A DNA stretch of 64,000 nt from Diatrype stigma. Its lineage: Eukaryota > Ascomycota > Sordariomycetes > Xylariales > Diatrypaceae. The stretch lies in assembly GCA_022225965.2 (NCBI GenBank), contig JAKJXP020000131.1:1-64000 (forward strand), read 5' to 3'. Shown here piece by piece: positions 11,472 through 21,872 of this stretch. A program made the translations under genes and the position numbers. How positions within the stretch are numbered: position 1 is the stretch's first letter; each line of letters starts with the position of its first letter. The notes beneath the pieces are model-generated. The model ran no database searches, had not been told where the DNA came from, and saw only the letters and a program-made list of their open reading frames with translations.

Positions 11472-11855
11472 CGATCTAGGCGCTGTTAGACAAGTTATAA
11501 TGAGTTAAACCATAGATTGAACAATATTCAATCGCCCGGCGACTGGGAAGCAATGAGTCTAAGTCATGGCATCCCACCACGGTCCAGGAGTGATTGCTTC
11601 TCAAGGAGGCCTGTCATTGATCATTATCAAATTGGTGATAGTGAACTGCCGCAAAATGCATGTGCATGATCATAGTCATGATCGTAGTCCGTACATCGTG
11701 ACCAATCGAAACGTCTGTCTGGTGCTGAATTTTTACCCCTAAATCTTTAGGGGTGACGATGTGGATCCCGACTATAGGCGGGGAAGCTTAGCCGGTCTAC
11801 CAAGCCGGCGATTCCGAGCCAATAGTTATACTGACTTAATTCGATTTGCACTCAC
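11472..11855. other. Intergenic between MFS gene and tRNA
   Basis: Terminator region of the MFS gene, then 5' flank of the tRNA. Nothing else is visible. Confidence 0.4.
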
Positions 11856-11944
11856 GGTTGAATAGTCTAGTTGGTTAGGACGTGGGATTCTGATGCGAGA
11901 AGCTCACCATTCCCGAAGCTCCGGTTCGAGTCCGGGTTCGACCT
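11856..11944 (+). tRNA. tRNA-Gln (anticodon CUG) with a 16-nt intron
   Basis: The acceptor arm GGTTGAA pairs with TTCGACC (one G-U). The D-arm reads TAGTCTAGTTGGTTAGGAC. The anticodon stem TGGGA/TCCCG closes loop TTCTGA..T with anticodon CTG. The T-arm has TCCGG/CCGGG around TTCGAGT. The canonical-position intron is 11894-11909, directly after base 37. The mature length is 73 nt, with a discriminator U. T-runs at about 11949 and 11958 supply a Pol III terminator. A and B boxes are internal. Confidence 0.9.
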
Positions 11945-12398
11945 CAATCTTTTGCTATTTTTTGCTCTTTTTCTTTTCTTTCTATCAGTGAATACAGCAG
12001 CTCCCCCTATTGGTCCCTTTTGTCAAAGTTTTCAATGTCGATAATCATGAGACCACTTCACTCGTTCTTAATATGTATACATCACGAAAGTAAGAACTCA
12101 TATGCGCGCACTATCTCGACGAGTATTTGGTATCGGCTAGTAAAAAGGGGTAATAACTCTGCGGGGGTAGCATTCGACATGGGCAGATTTACTACTACGA
12201 TGTTAACGAGGAGCAAGGGCTAACTATATGATATGCGAATAAAGGAATGAAGAAATATCTGAGTTGCACTTCTAACCTTCTAGGACATGTCGTGTGATAA
12301 AACAGTCATAGCTCTATAATCTGCCAGTCTTATTTCTTGCGCGACATGCCCAATGTAGCCATCATCCCATGCACCATCCGCATTATAGAATCACCTAC
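11945..12398. other. Intergenic downstream of tRNA
   Basis: T-rich Pol III terminator, then the 3' flank of the reductase gene. One short plus-strand frame (12020-12223) lacks motifs. Confidence 0.4.
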
Positions 12399-13611
12399 TT
12401 ACTGAGGAAGTAGACTAAGGTAGTACGCCGCAGTATCCTTCACCTGCTCCTCGAAACTCTTGAACTCAATGCCAAAGGCCTTTTCTGCCTTGGTGGAGTC
12501 CAGTTTGATAGGAATCGTCTGCACCGTAACCTCTTCGGGGAACACCTTCCCAACAGCCTCAGGAAAATTCTTCTTGATCACCGGAATCGCCTCCGACCAG
12601 TCGGTTCCACTCCGGTCCAGTAGGTATCTCCCTGCAGGGACGGAAGGCTTGAGAGAGTCGACATGGATCTTGGCGACGTCGTCGATGTGTACCGATATCG
12701 TCAGGAGAGGCTGCTTGGACTTGCCGAGGATGTGGTTCACCAGGAGCGCGTTCGACCCCGAGTTGAACGTCTCCGGGTCTCGCGCAAGCTTGTTCGGTCC
12801 GAAGACGAAGGAGGGCATGAGGAAGACCACCTCGTAGCCTGGATTCTGCGTCTTGATGTAGTTCTCTGCATAGTCCAGCGCCATGCTCTTGCTTGCGGCG
12901 TACGCGAAGAGGTGGTGCGCGAACTCCATGTCCATGTCATAGTGGCACGTGTCATCGTCACCTGCGATGGTGTCAGAATGCACTGGTAGCAGGTAAGATA
13001 GGTGGACATTTGCTGCTTACTGCGGTAGATCTCTTTTGAAAGCTTGCCCGTGGCAAATTCTGCTGGCGGTATGTAGGGTGACAGAGACGATGTGATCACC
13101 AGGCGCTTGATGGCTGGGAACTTTGCTGCAGATTCAAAGACATTTTTGGTCATGCTCAGGGCTGGCTTGAAGTAGTCCTCCTTGTAGTTGGTTGACTGTA
13201 GGCAGTAGTCTTGTCAGTCCACGTCTCATACCTTGGGCAGCGTGTCCTTGCGACTTGCATGACTTACAGGAGCGGACTGAGGAGACGCCACATGGATGAC
13301 ATAAGTCACCCCCTTGAACGCATCGTCAAACACGCCGTCGACTGTTAGGTCTGGTATAGTTATGAATTCAAGCTGAGATTGGAACTGCGCAGGGAGGATC
13401 TCCTTGATGGTATCGACCTGGGACTGCTTTCTGACAACACCGCGGACATTGTACCCGGATTCGAGGGCGGATACTAGTGTTGCGTAGCCAAGGAATCCAC
13501 TGATTCCAGTGATCTATAAGTAAACCCAGCGTAAGTTGACTGGATTGGACGTGGGTCACAAGTGATTAGCTACTCTGGAAGTGCACCTACCAATACAAGC
13601 TCTCCAACCAT
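12399..13611 (-). CDS. NAD(P)-dependent epimerase/reductase (extended SDR, Gre2/dihydroflavonol-reductase-like)
   Basis: Cytosolic NADPH-dependent carbonyl reductase of the extended short-chain dehydrogenase family. Relatives reduce methylglyoxal, aldehydes or ketones. Four exons, 13611-13591 (only seven codons), 13513-13268, 13195-13021 and 12961-12399, join in phase to give 334 residues, usual for Gre2-like enzymes. The Rossmann motif ITGISGFLG spans the end of exon 1 and the start of exon 2. ITSSLSPY supplies the catalytic Ser region, and YAASK supplies the catalytic Tyr and Lys. No stop interrupts the frame. It lies head-to-head with the polyketide synthase relic, 0.9 kb away, and may once have been a tailoring reductase. 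A general detoxification role is equally possible. Confidence 0.85.
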
Positions 13612-14514
13612 GGCGATATGAGTGTTGCAAGGATTTCTAGAATAGAGAGTAGATGGAATAATAGATGTGAATTAATTCAGTTTTCGGTTTATAATAATTC
13701 GAATGATCCAATGGTAGGGTATGATTCTACATGATATGCACGATTCAAACATGATGCCCAGGTCACTGTTATATCTAATAGCAGGTCTAGCCTGCTCTCC
13801 TATTGGTTCGAGGGGAATGAAAGCGGTTGCTCCGGGGCGGCGTAATCCTGCAACGTAGGGTTGGAATTCGGCCTGTTATTTACCCATGGCGCTGTAATTG
13901 CTCCGCTCCGAACTCCTATCCTGGGTAAAGCACGCAGATCCAACCCCCTTGAATTGTATTGACACGACACTGAACGTATATGCACACTCTGCCGCCTCCC
14001 TTGACTCCTTGATGGAACGCAAGAACCCCAGTACATAGTATTATCGTATGGGTTGGTAGAAATTACTGATAACTTCGGTACTGCATCACATACTAACTTG
14101 AGCAATCCTGAAATAATAAAAGTGCATGTGTTACAAGGTGGGTTTAATCCAGTAGGTGTGTCAGCAGGTTCCCCTTGCTCTTTTTATTGACATCGTGAAG
14201 AGGTAGGTACTGTCATAAGAGAAAACGGAAGAAGAATCACGCCGGGTCGGCATTCCCACGTCAGACCTAGCTGGTCCATAACGCTGGTCATGGCCATCTG
14301 GACGATGGCGATAATGTTCGCTTCCTCTGATAGCCCCACTCCCAGCTCACGCTAATCGCTCGGAAGTAGCCAATAACATCTCTTGCTGCCCACCTGGGCT
14401 TTCCGTTTCAGGTAACGAACGAATCGGCTAGCTTAACCGAGCCGAAGTTATGCTACCTAGGATTTAGGGAGCTAGGTAGGTAGTTAGGTACCAGTATAGA
14501 GCCATATAGCATAC
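13612..14514. other. Intergenic between reductase and PKS relic
   Basis: Promoter of the reductase gene plus sequence where the 5' half of the polyketide synthase would be expected. I could not recognise the KS active-site cysteine block here, so it is deleted or decayed beyond recognition. Confidence 0.35.
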
Positions 14515-17500
14515 ATGCTTAGCAAGACACACCTTCGCAATAAAGAGTTCCCCCGTGCGCTGTGCCGCACATCTAATGTTGATGCCGTTGGCTACGGCAA
14601 GATTGATGTCGTGCCCTGTGTGCTTGTCAAGACCCGCGTCCCGATCAGGGCTGTCGTGCACGGGATCGCATCCAACAGGTTCGCACCCCTTACCCCTTTT
14701 TAGAACCACCCGGGTCATACGGCTCTATTCTAGTGCCAACCTCTGTTAGTGGCTTGCAATAGCAAAAGCTCCGTAGTTGTAACTTCCCCTATTAATGGAC
14801 GAATTGACGAAATCGCCAACCAGAGCTCTGAAGCTCGAGTTGCTGCGATTCGGCAAGCATATGCCAATGCTGGCATAGCATACCTAACGAGACAGCGTAA
14901 CTCGGAATGCCACGACACTGGTATGAGGTTGGTGCCCATACTGAGGTCTGGGTTCTAGGTTCCGTGCGGAGACGCGTTCTGCAGGCCAACCACTTCTCAT
15001 CCGCTCAATAAAGAGCAACGTTAGTCACCGCCATGCCCTGGCCTGATGCAGGGTTTGCCCTACTCCAGGCTAGTCTCAAATCCTTCGGATACAGAGACTC
15101 CAACACCCACGCCATCCTTGAACAACCTAGTTCTGACACCAGACAGTTCAACGTGTCTTCCTACAAAGCCGCAGACTAGGAGGACGACTTCGACGAGAAG
15201 GAGCCGAGTAAGAGGCCCTACACGCTCGTGGTATTTGCGAACGACGCGCACTCTCTCAAGGGTGAAAATCAGGCGCTGCTAAGACCAACATGGTGTCCCC
15301 GGTACGTTTTGCCGGAGGTTTCAAGAAGCTAAGCATAGAAGATGTGCCAAACTTCATTATCGAGGATAGTCCAACGGGAGCACTGGCTGGTCCGGTTTCC
15401 CAAGTCCTCAAGACACTTCTCAGTGGTGGATATAATTCGTACTGTGCGTCTTGGTCCCGTGGCGCCAATACTGGCAAGTCTCTATTCGACGTCGGCGGTC
15501 GCCTCTTCTATGACCGGCGCTCCCATTGAGCTCTCTCACTTGTAAACGGATTTGATAGCAGCAAAGTTCGCAGCATTGTGGATCAACCGGACTACTCCTA
15601 GAACCATACAGCCATACTGGCACGAGACCGCGGCTAGTAAGGGCTAGAGGAGCAAGAAGTTCATCACCCACGACTTGCTTGGGGAGATGATACCCGGCAT
15701 CGGCTGGGAATCCCCAACTTGGCGCAAGCATCTCAACTTTTCCGAAGTCCCTTGGCTGCGTGACTACAAAACGGGGCCCAACGTCTTTGATCACCGGTGC
15801 TGTTCTTGCCATTCTCGCTTTGGAGGCCATATAGCAGAAATACTGCGCCCTCGACCCGGGTGAAGCAGTCTCCTCGCCAAATGAACTGGCGTGTCTCAGC
15901 CGAAACGTCAAGTCCGATCATGCCTTTGTCGTAGAGGAGGGTAAGGCAACAACGATATTGGTCAAACTGTTCAAGACCCGATTGATGATGAAGAGACTTT
16001 TGAGGGTGAAGAGCTAGCATCCTGGAGGTACCCTTGATCGGCCAAGTTGTGCTACAAGGCACAGGCCAGGTTGGCATGGGCTTTGGTCCGACCTTCCAAA
16101 AGATGAAGAGCATCAAATCCGTTTCGGGGAGGACTTGCCACACGATAATCTCGAATGGAGTCACCACCCTCGAATGGGATCCCCGGTCCCACTGCCCTGT
16201 TCATCCTGTCGTGTTGGATGGCTGCCTCCAGACAGCCACTTCCGCGAACGCTGCAGGCCAACACAGTCTGATGAAGGACACCATGATTCCTGCTCCAGTC
16301 GACGACTTGGTCATCAACAAAATGCCGAGGCACACTTCCGAAGGTTTGTTGGCCGCAGAGTCCATTTATACTGACTATGGCCGCCCTGACGTGGCGAAGA
16401 GCTGAATCGCAAACATGACCATCCACGACCCCCAGAACGGGGCTTTGCTCATGAGGAAAAGGGGGCTCAACTATATCCGACTAGATGTAGACAAGCAGCC
16501 TGACCTGTATGTCTTCCGCCCTGTTACGTGGAAGCCCGATATCTCGCTTCTGACCTAGGATCAGCTTATATATCTTTCGCTTTCCGACGAGACTTCGACT
16601 CGGCCGTAGTTAATATTGTTTCGCCGAAGACGCCCACCCCAAAATCCCCTAAGATTAACCTCGTTCAAGCAGACACCTCTATCCTATTACAAGGCACAGA
16701 AAGTTGCCTAGAGCAGCCTATGCCTCGTACGACTTCGACTCCCCCAATGTCAAAACCTTAGTAAACGTTTCAATCCACTATCGAATCGGGGAATACCACT
16801 GATCACTCGATACGCTCCCGGGGCTCTAGCAGGCGCCCACGCACCACCGTTCCAGAGACCCCAGACACACCCTCTGAGGCATCTGGTTCTGGCAGCCAGT
16901 CACCATCCGTATCTGATGAAACACCTTTTTGTTATTTAAGTTCGTCATCCCTGGACATGAAGGGGTCAAATAACAACTTCTGGGCTTCGCAAAAGCTGAA
17001 TTCCCCTACCCTTGGCGACAGCCCCTTTACCTTCCGTCAGGGCCAATGCTAGCTAGATCATCGGTAACCCCGCATACCTCTGCAGTAACGGTAACGGTGT
17101 CCTACAAAGAGAAGCCAGCAGCGGCCTTGGTCACCTCGTTGTAGCGCGTTTCCACAAGGATGTGCCCGTTCTACCCCCTGCACTGCAGGCTACGTTAGAG
17201 GTGTCGGGATGGAGTATCAGCACTGCGCTGATCGAAAAGATCGCCACCAAGGTAGGGCCGAACTCTGCTGTGCTAGTTCTAGATGAACTACACAAGCCCG
17301 TACTGACTGGCATCGGCAAAGAGCAGTGGGAAGCGCTGAAGGAGCTTGCAGGCACGGGAAAACCCTTCTTTGGGTGACCAAAGGAGGCCAAGCATCTCAA
17401 GTGACAGATCCCGACAACGCAATGATGCAAGAACTAGTCCGCGTAGTGCGCCGGGAAATCCCCAGGCTCACCTGACGAGTCTGTATATCTAGTCCGCTAG

Positions 17501-18160
17501 GTACGAGCGCAGCAACAGCACGCACGATCTACCAGGTCCTCCAGAAATTGCGAGTCGGTGCTGGGGCCGAGACCGAGCACGCAGAGGTTGACGGGATCAT
17601 CCTGTTGCAATGATTTCAACTCAATGATTTGACCAACAACTTCTTTAAAGCCGTGGAGGATGGAATGAGTCTGGGACATGTCGTCAAGGGTCTGCGTGAG
17701 ACCGAGGCTTAGATGTGGATCCAGGCCGAGAAGATTGGCACTCTGCAGAGTTTGGTACGAGACCGCTGTTGGCCGAAAAACGAATATACCGTTGGATGTG
17801 AATGCGCTGGCTACATCAAGCGGATTGCGCCCGGCCTAAAGACGAACCTTAAGGTCGGCGACCGCGTTGCTGCCATGAGAAGCGGAGCCTATGTCGACTG
17901 CGTACAGTGCTCTTACGAGCGCCTGCACGTCGTCACTAATTCGATGAGCTACGAGGACGCCGTAACAATTCCACTGGTGTAAGCAGCAACATCATCAGAA
18001 AGCTAATGAGAGAGATCTTCGAGCTTGTCAACATCGAGCATATCGGTTGAACCCATCCATCCTAACACCACCTACGGATCTGACCAGGTAATTTTTGCGC
18101 TGTCCTACATGCGACGGGGAGAGCATATCGGTAAGATTGCTATTTACAGTTGTCCATCAA
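14515..18160 (+). pseudogene. Decayed, internally deleted highly reducing polyketide synthase
   Basis: Relic of an iterative type I PKS, recognisable only by joining several frames. In order: a KS fragment at 14560-14700 (GYGKID like GYGRGEG); a KS block at 14750-14930 with AYANAGI and ECHDTGM, a damaged ECHGTGT; the KS end at 15035-15145 with LKSFGYRDSNTHAILE, then the KS-AT linker (YTLVVFANDAHSL). Next are the AT C-terminus at 15350-15500 (GALAGPVSQVLK, YCASWSRGANTGKSL) with the AT catalytic core missing, and the AT-DH linker and DH start at 15540-15840 (HDLLGEMIPG, SEVPWLRDYK). The DH end lies at 16020-16550 (GFGPTFQKMKSI, HPVVLDGCLQT, FRPVTWKPDIS). A KR-type structural part follows at 17160-17480 (VLVLDELHKPVL), then pre-ER/ER at 17510-17980 (YTVGCECAGYIKR, KVGDRVAAM) and the ER end at 18070-18145 (ALSYMRRGEHIGKIAI). 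Stops occur at 15177, 16404 and many other sites. The DH His is replaced by Tyr. No KR catalytic core or ACP is seen. About half the expected length is gone. Confidence 0.85.
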
Positions 18161-19085
18161 GCCAGATCTATAAACGTCTCAATGACCAACTTTGTACAGC
18201 TGGGGACTGAAACGGCAGGACATCACGAGAATGGCACTGTTTGCAGCTCACTGTGACTGTTCAGTAGAGACTGCATCGTCAAGATGAAACTGGTGATGTA
18301 CATAGTCAGATGGTCGTAGATTGCTTGCGCGCCGCACCAGAACGCGACTTCATTTCGATTCACGGATGCTTATTGGATTCCACTAGGCAATGACTTATAC
18401 AATACGACGGACAACTCTTGTTGTGTTTAATGGAATGGTGATTCAACGCGCGATGTGGAAGAGCGAGAAGAATAGGGGGCAGTGGAAGGCCAAGAGCACC
18501 TGCAACCTGCAACCTGCAACCTGCAACCTGCAGACCTGGAATTTCCGCAATGACGGGACGGGACCGACAAACACAAACGCACCAGCCACAAGCACCCGTA
18601 GACCCTTGTCAGATTGGTGGGTCCAGATACGGCAGCCGGTGTCGGACCGTTCTGAGTTTCATCGTTTCAAGCCCACTGGGCTGCACCCCGGGCCACCTCC
18701 AGGGCTGCACTACCGTGACCCTGTCAACGGAAGTATTTGCAGGACTGTTTGTAGCTGACTGCCTGCCTACCTACCTTAGGTAGTAACTGTTTGCATGACA
18801 CGCCAGACTTGAAGCGACTGTTGGTGAGCCTGTTTGACTATCGCCTACTTGCTTCCTGTCATCGTCCGGATTTTTGCAGCTTTGGGTTTTGGACGACAAC
18901 GTATTTTCCTCACGTCGCAAGTCTTTACACCGTTATAAAACACCGATAATGTTCCAGCAAGAGAGTTCACAACTTTGGCTCACATACTCGGCTTTGCAGC
19001 TTATTCGCACTACTTGGCATCCAATTTAGATTGGATCAGCCATCGACATTTGGAAACTTTCTCGTGCATACAATGCTATATCAAT
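18161..19085. other. Intergenic with a 7-bp tandem repeat
   Basis: Between the PKS relic and the Smr gene. 18499-18533 is a tandem array of about five copies of CTGCAAC/ACCTGCA. The rest includes the promoter of the Smr-domain gene. No gene is seen. Confidence 0.5.
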
Positions 19086-20930
19086 ATGACAGACCCCGCT
19101 GCAAAATTAGTGGTGAGTAAGTTCAGTTCCCCCACACTTTGCCTCGTCGACATCACTAAGGCTATTGTTTGTTTACTCTTTACTTAACTCGAGTCTCGCA
19201 CATCCGTTTGCATGTGGGCTGATTTAGAATTTCTAGGAGGAGCTTTGCTCACTATTGGATGAAGTGACTATCTTGTCTATCTCTAGCGACTATGATCTGA
19301 AGAACCCTCAAGAGTTCACTGCTGCCCGCGAGGTGCTCCTCGCTCTATCTAAAGATGTGGAGGCCGAAGAAGCCACTGGCTTCAATGCTAGCGGCCTGGG
19401 GGTTGACGACGTTGTCGACATCAATGCGGCTAATTCCGGCATTGACGCCGAAACAACAAAGGTGGCCGAGAGCGACGTAAAGAGCAATTCGGGCTTGACC
19501 ACTACTACCGAGAGTTCCCAGCCGCTAAGCTTGAGCTCTGCAGCTTCGTCGAAGACTTCGACTCTGGAAGCGCCAGGTTATCTTCACGTCAGCGTCTTCG
19601 ACGGTCTGAGCAGCGAAGAGAAAGAGAGTCAGCTATGCCAGATGTTCACGTCGCTCAAGCCGACTGATATAAAGCTGACGTTGAAAAAGCTGAGAGGCGA
19701 TGCTAGTCTTGCTATTGACGAGCTGCTCAACCTTCAGTGGCTCGAAGAGACTGGCCAACGGCTCAAAGGCGTTGATGGGTTCTATATACCTGATGGCGAG
19801 GCTCCTGCAAGTAAGAAGAAAAAGGGGAAGAAGAAGAAAAGAGCAGCTACAGGACCCCCATCTCCAGGACCAAGTTCCCCCAAAGTAGTCGAGCAGACAC
19901 TCTTCATAGATGAAGAGCGCAATGGTACGGGTCCCGTTCCCAAACATCCATAGAGAACTGTGTGCTAACGACACCCAAAGAGAAGATTGCATTTGTCTCG
20001 GAGATGCTTCATCAACCAAAACAAGACGTTATAGATATATATTACAAGCACAACGGTTCACTTGGTGCTACGATTGTTGAGATCATAGACAACTACATTG
20101 CACTTGGTGTGCAAACCTCAGACGCCGAAGAGCTTGCCGATGTCAAGGACATAGCAGACAAGTATTCGTGGGTCCCTTATGAATACATCTCCGGCGCTTT
20201 TGACATCTGTCAAACCCGGCAGTATGCGATGGGGCTCGTCGATATTCTAGGCGACTATTACGAAAAGCCTGCTTATCTAAGATACGGCGTTTCTTACAGT
20301 GCTGTCGCATCGAAACCAGAGCCGCCCGTCGTTCCGAACGGGAATACTACGTTGCGCCAGACGCAGCAAGCGACATCAAAAGCTGCGAATTGGCAGCAAC
20401 CTACGGAGAATAGCGCGCGAAAACGGACGACGTCACGCTCGACACCACACTATGACGCGAGCACCACCACCTCGACGGAACTGGCCGCCGCTAGAGACCG
20501 TTCCTTCACATCAGCAGCCTCGGCATTCCGGAAGGGCAGATCCAACCCCCTATACAGGCAAGCCGGCGCCTACTACGTGGAGCGCGGGAGGGAGCTGGCG
20601 AGCAACCACCGGCAGGCCATCAGCGCCGAGGCCGAGTACACGGTCGACCGGCAGAGCACGAAGAACCTGATCGATCTCCACGGGGTCACGGTCCAGGACG
20701 GCGTGGACATAGCGAGGACCCGCGTCTCGCGGTGGTGGGACAGCCTCGGAGGGGAGGACCGCGCGCGCAAGGCGAAGGAGGGCTTCACCGTCGTGACCGG
20801 CATAGGGAGACACAGCTCCGACGGCAAGTCGCCGCTGCGGATCAACGTCTTCAAGGCGCTGGTGGCCGACGGATGGAAGATCGAGGTCCTCACGGGATCG
20901 TACCTGATTACGGGGCGGAGACGTCCTTAA
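19086..20930 (+). CDS. CUE/DUF1771/Smr-domain protein (Cue2-like endonuclease)
   Basis: Homologue of yeast Cue2, the Smr-domain nuclease recruited to collided ribosomes in no-go mRNA decay. It is probably cytosolic and binds ubiquitinated ribosomes through its CUE domains. Three exons, 19086-19112 (nine codons), 19237-19924 and 19981-20930, join in phase to give 554 residues. A CUE-like segment lies at about 137-181 (QMFTSLKPTDIKLTLKK). A basic KKKKGKKKKR stretch follows, then a second CUE-like helix set just after exon 3 begins (EKIAFVSEMLHQ..TIVEII). DUF1771 is at about 431-470 (YRQAGAYYVERGRELA) and Smr at about 473-552 with DLHG and TGIGRHS. The DxH-type and GxGxHS-type motifs are both present. 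Low-complexity Ser/Thr-rich linkers separate the domains. The start was taken at MTDPAAKL because it splices cleanly into the conserved frame. Confidence 0.85.
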
Positions 20931-21872
20931 GAGTCGAACATTTTTACGTTCCAACAACTAGATCGGCGGCTAGCCCTTTCAACTTCGAATAACTGTCGCG
21001 ATTGACGACAGGATATGTGTCTAGGAGAACTATACGGTAGGATATGGCGGTAGAGCCTTGGATCCAGGTGGGGCCTTGGCATCGGTGTCTTGCGACACCC
21101 GCTTGACGTACAGCCTTTGGTTCATATAGATTGAGGCTTGGCCCACCATTTCACTTTTGATTACAGGTCGTTACATACTGAACAGAGAACAGTATATAGA
21201 AGATGACAAGCTGCATCTAGGGGTAGAAAGGATGGTGTGTTGATGTAAATAGGCTGTAAAATATGTAACTAGGTTGCAGTTACGAGTTTCAGTGTGATGG
21301 TTTCCAGGGTTGTTATGGGCAAATGGGCAGATGTGAGTGGTTGACGCTCGGACCAATCGAGAAATGACCATGTGACCATGTGACTGTGGTGCCTTGCAGG
21401 GGGTTCATGTTCGCCAAGCGTCGTACCTACCTAAGACGGGACCGCCTAAGACTGCTTGTGGCTCCGACTGCCGACTGCATGATGGATGACGCAGAACATA
21501 TGCCCAGTCCCCAGTCTCCCTATTCGTACAGCGTGACAGCCCAGCTACAGCCTAGAGGCATCATTCCCGTACCACCTACTGCCATAAGCACAGCACGTAG
21601 TTACGTATTAGGCGCAACGTCAACATGTTGATCTGGACCAGACATTGACCGTAACACCGTAACTTCATACATAGCTTTGACAGCTTCATCGTCGTTACTG
21701 CTGTTGAACTATCTCCATCCACATTCTTACTCGAGACCCCCCATCATCGGTAACTAATTCATTAAACTACGCGAGACTTAATCAATCGTCGCGAATTCAT
21801 CCGTCATCGATATTCATCGCGTTCCGAGCTCTGCCCATGTCAAGACACCGCCACTAGCGAAACGGGCACAAA
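20931..21872. other. Intergenic, promoter of the NPC1-related gene
   Basis: No gene is visible. The last 200 bp before 21873 are C/T-rich, like fungal core promoters and 5' leaders. Confidence 0.4.

Noticed and set aside
16560..17120. Methyltransferase domain of the PKS relic
   Set aside because: Position is right, but no SAM-binding motif could be recognised in any frame; reported only as unassigned sequence inside the relic.
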